From NCBI RefSeq assembly GCF_002259755.1, contig NZ_MWWY01000020.1:41859-105858 (forward strand): a stretch of DNA of 64,000 bases, given 5' to 3'. The DNA comes from Bifidobacterium hapali (GTDB lineage Bacteria; Actinomycetota; Actinomycetes; Actinomycetales; Bifidobacteriaceae). This document shows, one piece after another, positions 56,180-64,000 of the stretch (the first letter of the stretch is position 1; each line of letters begins with the position of its first letter). Position numbers and translations under genes: made by a program. The notes below the pieces were generated by a model, which was not told where the DNA came from, did no database searches, and saw only the letters and a list, made by a program, of their open reading frames with translations.

Positions 56180-56634
56180 ACATGTACGGCACACAAGTCA
56201 CATGGATAGCCGCAGCACAAGTATGGCGCTTCCTCCACGCTGAAAACAATATCGGATTACACTGTCGCGAAGACGGACACGAATTACGTTACGACGATTG
56301 GGAAACAATCCTCAACTTCACACTCGAATACACGCCAAATGACCACACCCACTGGAAAACATCCATAACGACGATTCGTCACTGGAACGCAACTAGCAAA
56401 TACCAAACACTAGGAACTAATCAACCCATCTGGCATAACTCCGCCGACAGAACTCCAAAATACCCATATGAAAATCCCTCTCGTCCACCATCATTAACGA
56501 AATACCATAATCTGGTGTCACCATGTCGGAGTTACTCCAACAAAGGTCCGACAGAACTCCGACATACTCTGACAAAGGTCCGACATACTCCGACAGAACT
56601 CCGACATTTCCGTCCATGCTGTGTCGCAGCAAGC
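56180..56634. other. 455-nt stretch with an unassigned plus-strand fragment and short repeats
   Basis: 56180-56470 is open on the plus strand (TQVTWIAAAQVWRFLHAENN, then GLHCREDGHELRYDDWETIL) with no start of its own; it may be a gene fragment. 56541-56610 has short repeats of aaaggtccgaca and ccgacagaactccgacat, whose minus-strand frame gives a VGVLSEYVGPLSEYVGVL-like repeat. No function assigned. Confidence 0.35.
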
Positions 56635-58080
56635 TCAGTCCCTCGCATAATACTGCTTAGGATCATGCGACCCTGAACCATGCCAATACAACAGCCGTTC
56701 CTCCACGAGATGCTTCAGTACCCGCGACGCCGTACGCGAATGCACTCCAGCATCGACCGCGAGCTGTCTGACTGTCACTTTCCCGTTGTCGATGGCGAGA
56801 GTAAGGGCCCTACGTTCTGTCGGAGTCAGACCCTCAGCAGGGATCTCTGCTTGGTTGATGACAGTGATGGGCCCGTCATGCCGCCCATTCAGGTAGGGGA
56901 TGCGCTGCCTGATGTTATTGCGTAGCACGAGACGGACACTGAAATCGTTCGGCTCGCTGTACTCAGGGTCAGGCAAGCCAAGTTCCTCCATCTCCTCGTA
57001 CATGCGGTGCACGCCCTCGTTAAGCTCACGCACCAGCTCGAACGCGGTGAGCACATGACAGATTTTCGGGTTACGCGCATACCGGGTAGTACGCATGTTC
57101 TCCACCGTCACCCGGTTCGGCAACGCGCCTGGACTGGTGACCTCCAGCCGGTCATCAAAGATCATCACCCGCGTGTACTCGCCGCGGATCGAATAGTCAC
57201 GGTGAGCAACCGCGTTCACCAGCCCCTCAAACCACGCGAACCGCGGATACTCTGGTACCGTGCGGAACCGACCGTCATCACCGAGCACTTGAAACTCACG
57301 CAGCAACGAACCAATAAGCTGACTAGACTGTTCCACAACCGTGGGTAAAGGTCCGTCGAACTCCACATCCTTGACGATGTTCAGACTACGACCAGTATGT
57401 AGTTCAATACCATCGACCTTAATGACACGCACTCGAGCCGATGGCAGGAACGCGACCGGATACTGCGAGAACAGGAGCACGCCAGCGTTCGTCAGATGCC
57501 CGTCAATGAGAAAACCACGACTGCGCAACACCCGCTCATCGGGAATGTCCGTCGCACCGATGGCACTCTTATACCGGTCGAACACATCACGATCGATATC
57601 GTCGATGCCTGACCGGTTTTCAAGCTCGTCCTCAAACCAGCGTTGCCCCTTATCGTACTCTAAAGCGCGCACCTGCTCGCGATCCAATAGCACGCTACGA
57701 TCTGCCTCGCGCAAATACACGTCACCGTTTGACCGTTTTGCTACCACGTGGTTCGATGACGGGGCCACGTCTAACACGAGGATCACATCACTCTCGCCAT
57801 CCGCGTTCACACAGGGAACACGACGCACACTCACCTGAGGCGTGGGAACGCACTGCGTGATCGATATCTGTTCAAACAACTCGACTGGTTTAGCATTGTC
57901 CCGTTTGAACCCAGTGATCTTTCCATCGTCCTCGATGCCGATAACCAACTGTCCACCCGAAGCATTCGCAAACGCGATGAGATGTCGAGACACATCCTCC
58001 GGTTTGATGCGCGCACTCTTACGATCGAAGTACTGTCCCTCGTTCATACGAGCGAACAGCGTTGCCTCGTCAGCCCTCAT
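56635..58080 (-). CDS. AlbA_2/ATP-binding domain protein, putative transcriptional regulator
   Basis: 481 residues. N-terminal AlbA_2 DNA-binding domain (FDRKSARIKPEDVSRHLIAFANASGGQLVIGIEDDG), then an HATPase_c_4-type ATP-binding domain (FEGLVNAVAHRDYSIRGEYTRVMIFDDRLEVTSPGALP), and a winged helix at the C-terminus (TVRQLAVDAGVHSRTASRVLKHLVEERLL). Such proteins are common in accessory regions and next to restriction or toxin modules; their biochemical role is poorly defined. GTG 58086, with GGGAG at ideal spacing, is an equally good start. The gene is bracketed by the two 0.2-kb direct repeats. A truncated relative lies at 20520-20888. Confidence 0.85.
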   Translation of the reverse strand: MRADEATLFARMNEGQYFDRKSARIKPEDVSRHLIAFANASGGQLVIGIEDDGKITGFKRDNAKPVELFEQISITQCVPTPQVSVRRVPCVNADGESDVILVLDVAPSSNHVVAKRSNGDVYLREADRSVLLDREQVRALEYDKGQRWFEDELENRSGIDDIDRDVFDRYKSAIGATDIPDERVLRSRGFLIDGHLTNAGVLLFSQYPVAFLPSARVRVIKVDGIELHTGRSLNIVKDVEFDGPLPTVVEQSSQLIGSLLREFQVLGDDGRFRTVPEYPRFAWFEGLVNAVAHRDYSIRGEYTRVMIFDDRLEVTSPGALPNRVTVENMRTTRYARNPKICHVLTAFELVRELNEGVHRMYEEMEELGLPDPEYSEPNDFSVRLVLRNNIRQRIPYLNGRHDGPITVINQAEIPAEGLTPTERRALTLAIDNGKVTVRQLAVDAGVHSRTASRVLKHLVEERLLYWHGSGSHDPKQYYARD

Positions 58081-58163
58081 GTCCACGATCGTCTCCCATA
58101 TCCGGCAGAAACATTTACAACAAACCAAAAGCATACCCGACCAAACACACATCACAAGGAAAC

Positions 58164-58363
58164 TAGGGTGTGTGTACGCTAGTTGGTTTTCGATGGTGTT
58201 TTGCGTTGGATGGCAATGAGGACGAGCTGGAGGTTGGCAAGGAAACCGGCATCGAACCTGTCGTATTTTCCGGGTCCATGCGGTTCCTCTTGGGCGACAC
58301 GACCGGCGTCAGGCATCAACACGGCTAGAAAGCCGATCAGCCATCACGGCTCGCGTCCATGCA
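58164..58363. repeat. 200-nt direct repeat, copy 2
   Basis: Partner of 55982-56179. The pair brackets a 2-kb segment carrying the AlbA_2-type gene, like a composite element or a duplicated insertion. Confidence 0.85.
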
Positions 58364-58423
58364 CTCACACTCATATGATTACGTGCGGCATTCTCCAACG
58401 TCCGAGATTCCTAATAGTAGCCG

Positions 58424-60577
58424 TTATCGGTTCACCACGGTCTGTGTGGCGTAGTCGAGGTGCATGAAATCCGGCACTTTGTACCATTTGACTGGATATC
58501 CGGCACCGTGGGCGCAGAACACTGAATCAGGGGTGTTATCAAGGTCGGATTCAGGATCATACGCGGCTTCGCGGATCACTTCATCCGCGTTGTGACACGG
58601 ACGGTACCCGCCAAATGTGCACGACAGTCGTCCCAGTCCGTGCGTGTACGCGTTCACATCCATCGCATAATCACGCATCTCACTGACCGGGCAATCCCCC
58701 GTCAACGTCGCATATTCGCCGTCAATCTCAGCCGGCTCAAAACTACCAGCCATCCGCTGAACGTCAGCCATCGCACGGCCAAGCATATCCTGCGGAATCT
58801 CAAGACGGAACCGATACCACGGCTCCAACAGCACGCACCAACCTTGCTTGACCGGATGGGTTGCAGTATCACTCTCCCCCGTGTCATCGTTCACACCCGT
58901 ATTACAACCACCGACAGCTCCAACGTTGTCACCACCATCGTCATCAACCCCATAGCCGGACACGTCGCCTTCGGCCTGCGCCATCATCAGCCCCTGCCGT
59001 ACCGCACGATACGTAGCCTGACGAAAATCACCACCCTCCGTATGCTTCTCGTGCGCACGCCCTGCGACTAACGTCAACCGCATGTCAGTGATCGGCGAGC
59101 CAGTGAGCACACCAAGATGTTCCTTCTCGGCCAGATGCGTCACAATCAACCGCTGCCAATTGCGCGCCAGCACATCCTCACTTACCGTGCTCGCAAAACT
59201 CAAGCCGCTGCCCGGCTCGGTCGGCTCCAGCAGAATATGTGCCTCCGCATAATGACGCAACGGTTCAAAATGACCCACGCCTTCAACCGCGTGCGTGATC
59301 GTCTCACGGTACAAAATACCGCCCGGACCAAACGTAACGTCAAGCGAAAACCGATCGTGCATCATTTGCTGAATGATTTCCAACTGCACCGCACCCATCA
59401 GCTGCACATGGATTTCACTCAATCGCGGCACCCACACTACATGCAGCAGCGGGTCTTCATCGCCGAGCTGGCGTAACGCAGTCAAGCACTTGTGCACATC
59501 ATTATCGCCCGGAAGTAGCGTATACGTGAGTACCGGCATCAGATGCGGCGTTTCGGCATTATGCTCGCAACCTAATCCTTCACCCGGAAACGTGCGCGTC
59601 AAACCAGTGACCGCGCACACAGCGCCGGCGGGCACCGTTTCAACAGTCGTGAACTTTGCGCCCGAATATACACGGACCTGATCAGCTTTCTCGTTCCAGA
59701 TCCCGGTATCAGGCTGGTCAGTCTGGTCAGCCTGATGCATCGGCTTATTCGCAGCATTATCGTGCGTATTCGTCAACATCATCTTCGCACGCAGCTGGCC
59801 GCCGGTCACTTTCAGCCACGTCAACCGGTTGCCTTGCGCATCATGCGAAATCTTATATACGCGCGCGCCGAACGATGCAGACGAGCTATCGTATAGAGGC
59901 TCACGAGCGTACGTTTCAAATCCAGCCAGAAACTCGTTGATTCCATCCATACGCAATGCTGAACCCCAAAAACAGGGGAACAACGTGCGTTCTGCGATCA
60001 TACGGCGAAGTTCATCACATGGAATCGTCCCCTGCTCAAGGAACGCGTTCATCGCACGCTCATCTTGCATGGCAACATCTTCGTTTGTTTCAGGCGCAAC
60101 GTCAGGATTCTCAAAATCAACTACGCCATCACCGAAGCGATGCTTAAGCTGCGTGAGCAACGCCGTACGGTCCGCGCCCGGCGCATCCATTTTGTTGACA
60201 AACAGGAATGTGGGCACCTTATATTGCGCGAGCAGTCGCCACAGCGTTTCCGTATGCCCCTGCACGCCGTCCGCGCCAGAAACTACGAGAATAGCATAGT
60301 CCAGCACACGTAGCGTACGCTCAGTTTCCGCTGCAAAATCAACGTGTCCCGGTGTATCGAGCAGCGTGAGTTCAAGATCGCCGGTTTCAATTACTGCCGG
60401 TTCACTAAAAATCGTGATGCCGCGAGCACGCTCCATTGCATTCGTATCAAGAAATGCGTCGCCGTGGTCCACTCGACCGAGCGTACGAATCGTTCCAGTG
60501 GCATATAATAACGCCTCAGATAGCGTCGTTTTGCCCGCATCTACATGCGCGAGAATACCTGCAACGATATGTTTCAT
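58424..60577 (-). CDS. TetM-like ribosomal protection GTPase (EF-G-like)
   Basis: 717 residues. Translational GTPase: AHVDAGKTTLSEALLYATG (G1), RGITIFSEP (G2), DTPGHVDFAAE (G3), NKMD (G4). The domain order and length match the Tet(M)/Tet(W) branch more than EF-G. It carries two acidic and low-complexity inserts (around the ANKPMHQADQTDQPDTG and DDGGDNVGAVGG stretches) not seen in mobile Tet(W), and codon use matches the chromosome, so it is probably a native family member rather than an acquired resistance gene. Tetracycline protection is possible but not shown. Start at 60577, with AAGGAG twelve bases upstream; other in-frame starts exist. Confidence 0.8.
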   Translation of the reverse strand: MKHIVAGILAHVDAGKTTLSEALLYATGTIRTLGRVDHGDAFLDTNAMERARGITIFSEPAVIETGDLELTLLDTPGHVDFAAETERTLRVLDYAILVVSGADGVQGHTETLWRLLAQYKVPTFLFVNKMDAPGADRTALLTQLKHRFGDGVVDFENPDVAPETNEDVAMQDERAMNAFLEQGTIPCDELRRMIAERTLFPCFWGSALRMDGINEFLAGFETYAREPLYDSSSASFGARVYKISHDAQGNRLTWLKVTGGQLRAKMMLTNTHDNAANKPMHQADQTDQPDTGIWNEKADQVRVYSGAKFTTVETVPAGAVCAVTGLTRTFPGEGLGCEHNAETPHLMPVLTYTLLPGDNDVHKCLTALRQLGDEDPLLHVVWVPRLSEIHVQLMGAVQLEIIQQMMHDRFSLDVTFGPGGILYRETITHAVEGVGHFEPLRHYAEAHILLEPTEPGSGLSFASTVSEDVLARNWQRLIVTHLAEKEHLGVLTGSPITDMRLTLVAGRAHEKHTEGGDFRQATYRAVRQGLMMAQAEGDVSGYGVDDDGGDNVGAVGGCNTGVNDDTGESDTATHPVKQGWCVLLEPWYRFRLEIPQDMLGRAMADVQRMAGSFEPAEIDGEYATLTGDCPVSEMRDYAMDVNAYTHGLGRLSCTFGGYRPCHNADEVIREAAYDPESDLDNTPDSVFCAHGAGYPVKWYKVPDFMHLDYATQTVVNR

Positions 60578-60777
60578 TCCTGTGTTCGACTCCTTGCTGT
60601 GCAGCTCGACACCCGCATCGAGACGGGACTGGCCGATCGTCATCCCTCTAGCATACCCATCGGCATGTGCCTGTATGATAGATGCTCGCTCGCACACGAT
60701 ACAACGACCAATCAACGCGATCGATTGAACCTGTCAGAACGCAGCTTGCCAGAACGCATAACGAGGTGACGATAACC

Positions 60778-61344
60778 ATGCAGCAACTACCAAACGACTA
60801 TGTGGTACTTGATTTGGAAACGACTGGTATTAGCTGGTATCGTGACACGATTATCGAATTCGGCGCAGTTCGCGTGCGCGATCGTAAGCCGGTTGCCACT
60901 TTCCAGCAACTAGTTAATCCGATGCGGCCACTGCATTGGCGTATCACGCAATTAACCGGTATCACCAACGACATGCTCTCCCCCGCGCCTGATCTCGACG
61001 ACGTTCTACCTGCGTTTCTTGACTGGTGTGGCGACGATACGCTGATCGGACACAATATCAACCGCTTCGATATCAAATTCATCGACATTGCGGCGGCTCG
61101 ACTACTCAATCGGCATGTGCCGAACCGTGTCATTGATACGCTCGATATGAGTCGCGCAATGTTTCCTGCTGAACGGCACCATCGGCTGGTCGATCTGATC
61201 CAGCGATTCGATATTGCAGATGTCGAAGAACACCGAGCGTTGGCCGATGCCGAGCAGACTCGCATGTGCTTTGAGTGGATGCGCGATCATGCGGCGGATG
61301 TCACTGCCCTATCGAGTACCCAATCGAACGTAAACGATATGTGA
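60778..61344 (+). CDS. 3'-5' exonuclease, DnaQ/epsilon-like
   Basis: 188 residues, a stand-alone DEDDh exonuclease. ExoI is [25 protein letters not shown], Exo[17 protein letters not shown], Exo[17 protein letters not shown] with the catalytic His and Asp. It may proofread or trim DNA or RNA ends. It is divergent from the TetM-like gene. I start at the ATG at 60778, after GAGGTG; a longer frame to 60682 adds a low-quality N-terminus. Confidence 0.87.
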   Translation: MQQLPNDYVVLDLETTGISWYRDTIIEFGAVRVRDRKPVATFQQLVNPMRPLHWRITQLTGITNDMLSPAPDLDDVLPAFLDWCGDDTLIGHNINRFDIKFIDIAAARLLNRHVPNRVIDTLDMSRAMFPAERHHRLVDLIQRFDIADVEEHRALADAEQTRMCFEWMRDHAADVTALSSTQSNVNDM

Positions 61345-61402
61345 ATTCCACTATCCGACTATTGACAACATGCGTGTCTCGATTAGGGGCTTGAATAGAG
61401 AC

Positions 61403-63265
61403 ATGGCAGAAATGAGATCCGCGAAACTGATGAATGGGCGCGTATTCGCGGGCGCCCGAGCCCTCTACCGTGCCGCTGGCGTCGACGGCAAGGATTTCGG
61501 AAAGCCGATTATCGCCATCGCTAACTCGTTTGACGAATTCCTTCCCGGCCACGTACACCTCAACAAGGTTGGTCGTATTGTTTCCGAAGCGATTAAGGAA
61601 GCCGGCGGCATCCCGCGCGAGTTCAACACGATGGCTGTGGATGACGGTATCGCAATGGGCCACACTGGCATGCTGTACTCGCTGCCGTCGCGTGACATTA
61701 TTGCTGATACGGTCGAATATCAGGTGAACGCGCACTGCGCCGACGCACTTATCTGCATCCCGAACTGCGATAAGGTCGTTCCGGGTATGCTGATGGCCGC
61801 GTTGCGCCTGAACATCCCGACGATCTTCGTCTCCGGCGGCCCGATGGAGGCTGGTACGACGGTACTCGCGGACGGCACGGTGAAAAAGAACACCGATCTG
61901 ATCTCCGTAATGTACGCATCCGCCGACGACAACGTGTCGGAAGAGGATCTGCTCAACTACGAGAAAACCGTGTGTCCGACCTGCGGTTCGTGCGCTGGCA
62001 TGTTCACCGCAAACTCGATGAACTGCTTGACTGAGGCGATTGGTCTGGCTCTGCCGGGCAACGGTACGATTCTCGCTTCTCACGGTTTCCGTAAGGAACT
62101 ATTCCGCAAGGCCGCTCGTGAGATCGTGCATATTGCGAACCGTTACTATCACGAGGATGATGACTCGGTTCTGCCTCGTTCGATCGCGACGAAGCACGCG
62201 TTTGAGAACGCGATGACGATGGATGTTGCGATGGGTGGTTCGACGAACACGGTGCTGCACATTCTGGCGATGGCACAGTCTGCTGACGTGGACTTTACGC
62301 TGGATGACATTGAGCGTATTTCGCACACCGTTCCGTGCATTTGCAAGGCTGCTCCTTCCGGTAAGTGGGAGATTTCCGACGTGCATCGCGCGGGTGGCAT
62401 TTGCGGTATTCTCGGTGAGCTTGACCGTGCGGGCAAGTTGCATAAGGACGTGCATTCGGTCGATTATCCGTCGCTTGAAGCGAAGCTGGATGATTGGGAT
62501 ATCATGCGCTCCACCTGCACGGAAGAAGCGAAGACGATGTATCATGCGGCACCGGGTCATATTATGTCGCCGGAACCGTGGACGCATGAGACGCTGTTTG
62601 ATTCGCTGGATACGGATCGTGTGAATGGCGCGATTCATGATATCGATCATCCGGAGATTCATGAGGGTGGTCTGGCTGTGCTGCGCGGCAATCTCGCCCC
62701 TGACGGATGCGTGGTGAAGACCGCTGGTGTGCCACAGGAGATTTGGAAGTTCCGTGGCCCTGCTCTGGTGGTTGAATCACAGGAAGAGGCTATCAAGGTT
62801 ATTCTTGACGACACGTTGAAGCCCGGCATGGCGTTGGTGATTCGTTATGAGGGCCCAAAGGGCGGCCCGGGCATGCAGGAGATGCTGTATCCGACATCGT
62901 TCGTCAAGGGTAAGGGCATCGGCAAGCAGGTTGCCATGCTGACCGATGGACGCTACTCGGGTGGTTCGTCTGGTTTGGCAATTGGTCATATTGCGCCTGA
63001 GGCTGCGAATAAGGGTCCGATTGCTTTGATCAAGAACGGCGATATCATCAACATTGATATTGAGAACCGTTCGGTAAATGTGGAGCTGACCGACGAGCAG
63101 TTGGCTGAGCGCCGCGCTGAGCTGGAGGCTGGCGACGGCTATGTGGCACATCGTGACCGTAAGGTGAGCCAAGCACTGAAGGCGTATGCTGCGTTTGCAC
63201 GTTCTGCCGATAAGGGTGCTACACGAGATCCGGAGCTTATCAATAAGCTCTCCGGCCTCGCGTAG
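61403..63265 (+). CDS. ilvD: Dihydroxy-acid dehydratase
   Basis: 620 residues, normal for IlvD. It dehydrates 2,3-dihydroxy-isovalerate and -methylvalerate, the third step of valine/isoleucine synthesis. Iron-sulfur cluster cysteines are in [12 protein letters not shown] and [19 protein letters not shown]. The catalytic core has [14 protein letters not shown], and [20 protein letters not shown] is the ED/IlvD signature near the end. The ATG at 61403 matches family N-termini ([20 protein letters not shown]). The end of the gene is partly repeated downstream. Confidence 0.96.
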   Translation: MAEMRSAKLMNGRVFAGARALYRAAGVDGKDFGKPIIAIANSFDEFLPGHVHLNKVGRIVSEAIKEAGGIPREFNTMAVDDGIAMGHTGMLYSLPSRDIIADTVEYQVNAHCADALICIPNCDKVVPGMLMAALRLNIPTIFVSGGPMEAGTTVLADGTVKKNTDLISVMYASADDNVSEEDLLNYEKTVCPTCGSCAGMFTANSMNCLTEAIGLALPGNGTILASHGFRKELFRKAAREIVHIANRYYHEDDDSVLPRSIATKHAFENAMTMDVAMGGSTNTVLHILAMAQSADVDFTLDDIERISHTVPCICKAAPSGKWEISDVHRAGGICGILGELDRAGKLHKDVHSVDYPSLEAKLDDWDIMRSTCTEEAKTMYHAAPGHIMSPEPWTHETLFDSLDTDRVNGAIHDIDHPEIHEGGLAVLRGNLAPDGCVVKTAGVPQEIWKFRGPALVVESQEEAIKVILDDTLKPGMALVIRYEGPKGGPGMQEMLYPTSFVKGKGIGKQVAMLTDGRYSGGSSGLAIGHIAPEAANKGPIALIKNGDIINIDIENRSVNVELTDEQLAERRAELEAGDGYVAHRDRKVSQALKAYAAFARSADKGATRDPELINKLSGLA

Positions 63266-63364
63266 CCGTCGCGGCAAGCCGCTCCCCTCACCTACGGACA
63301 GTCCACCGGACTGTCCGTTTCACGGTTCGGCACGAGATCCGAAGCTTATCAATAAGCTCTCCGG
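63222..63364. repeat. Duplicated 34-nt end of ilvD
   Basis: 63222-63255 (inside the gene end) and 63331-63364 are identical except at one base, each with the palindrome gagcttatcaataagctc or its near copy. It looks like a partial duplication next to the IS end. Confidence 0.75.
63294..63318 (+). terminator. ilvD terminator
   Basis: An 11-bp perfect stem ACGGACAGTCC/GGACTGTCCGT with loop acc, followed by tt. Located 29 nt after the ilvD stop. Confidence 0.8.
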
Positions 63365-63367
63365 CGA

Positions 63368-63433
63368 GGTGCCTCATTTGAAAGTGAGCGCGTAATCCGG
63401 AGTGGTGCCTCACTTAGGGTGAGCGCGAAATCC
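63368..63433. repeat. Tandem 30-nt repeat at the IS end
   Basis: ggtgcctca-t/c-tt...gtgagcgcg-aatcc occurs at 63368-63398 and 63404-63433; each holds a small ctcac/gtgag hairpin. Probably the terminal region of the insertion sequence whose transposase follows. Confidence 0.5.
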
Positions 63434-64000
63434 TAGTCCTTATCGGCTGGTGGGGTTTCGTTGTCTTCCGGTTCGACGCCCGCGATCCGGGCGAGCGTCT
63501 TGTTCAAGTATGCCATGTCCGGGCCCGAGCGTCTGGCCAGCCGCGCGGTGCGCGGGGCGGCCATGTCCTCGAGCCGGTCTTGGATGTCGTGGATGCGGCG
63601 GACGAGTTCGGCGGGGTTCACGGTCGCGAGCGTGCGTTCGATCTCCTCGCGCTTGTCGTCGGGGATGAAGCCGGGGCCGCCCGCGGCCCTATCTTGGTCG
63701 TCGAACTCCTTGAGCCGCTCCCATGGTGTGCGCGGCCTGTCGTAGACGCGGCGGGGGCGTCCGTCCCGTGTGCTTTCGCGCGCGATGGGTTTCTTGGACG
63801 GGGTGAACAGGTTGGCCTTGACACGCACCAGTTCCCACAGCTCGTTGAGCAGGTCGAGCTCGTCGGCGGTGTACCGGTAGTAGAACGCGTGGCGGCGCAC
63901 GACGTGGTTGTTCCTGGACTCGACGGTGGCCTGGTCGTTCTTCCTGTACGGGCGGCTTCTGGTCTGCTCGATGTCGCGCTCGTGCAGCCACGCGATCAGG
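63433..64000 (-). mobile_element. IS transposase (DDE integrase fold), 5' end outside window
   Basis: The last 188 codons of a transposase; the frame is open to the window edge. KNDQATVESRNNHVVRRHAF contains the third catalytic acid (E in VESRNNH), followed by YYRYTADELDLLNELWELVR and ANLFTPSKKPI, and a helical C-terminal tail. Integrase-type (rve) DDE transposase, IS481/IS3-like; the exact family is not certain. It is much richer in G+C than its neighbours, a sign of recent arrival. Confidence 0.75.

Noticed and set aside
56540..56610. Short repeats as a CRISPR array
   Set aside because: Units are short, irregular and without uniform spacers.
58424..60577. Calling it tet(W) or another named resistance gene
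   Set aside because: Length, inserts and native codon use differ from mobile Tet proteins; resistance is not shown by the sequence.

Overview
The window reads as the chromosome of a Bifidobacterium or close relative (inference). The support is actinobacterial-type proteins, moderate G+C, sugar ABC permeases with no dedicated ATPase next to them, a GH78 rhamnosidase, a purF-purM-purD run and bifidobacterial-style regulators. I see no rRNA, tRNA or CRISPR array.

Layout: 1-5.7 kb has a truncated DEAD/DEAH helicase, and an alpha-L-rhamnosidase divergent from an MFS transporter (plant glycoside use). 5.7-17.4 kb is the most interesting part. A minus-strand operon encodes a lipoprotein, an unlisted 23-residue hydrophobic peptide, an ABC ATPase, an adaptor with a peptidoglycan-binding-like segment and a permease. 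Beside it lie two paralogous two-component systems facing each other around a substrate-binding-like protein. Three promoter regions share an ATAGAC-N4-GTCTAT inverted repeat, and two of these also share a conserved 65-nt block containing a possible short leader peptide. I read this as a candidate peptide or envelope-stress sensing and export circuit.

17.4-33.8 kb holds envelope proteins (one with TQVL repeats and a poly-Q tail, one beta-helix-like), a zinc alcohol dehydrogenase, a divergent DXS-like enzyme, an AEC carrier, a MerR/aldo-keto reductase pair, a HicAB toxin-antitoxin pair, and a LexA-boxed Y-family polymerase fused to a YolD-like segment. 34-40 kb is a sugar ABC operon with its LacI regulator, then a DeoR-LacI hybrid regulator. 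40-46.5 kb carries purF, purM, purD and an LTA-synthase-like protein.

47-58.4 kb looks like an acquired island, visibly richer in G+C. It has an ECF transporter (A-A fusion, T and S), two ABC half-exporters, a broken GH31 glucosidase, a serine-recombinase remnant, and two 0.2-kb direct repeats bracketing an AlbA_2-type protein. The window ends with a TetM-like GTPase, a DnaQ-like exonuclease, ilvD, and a high-G+C IS transposase cut by the edge. Long perfect palindromes separate several convergent gene pairs.
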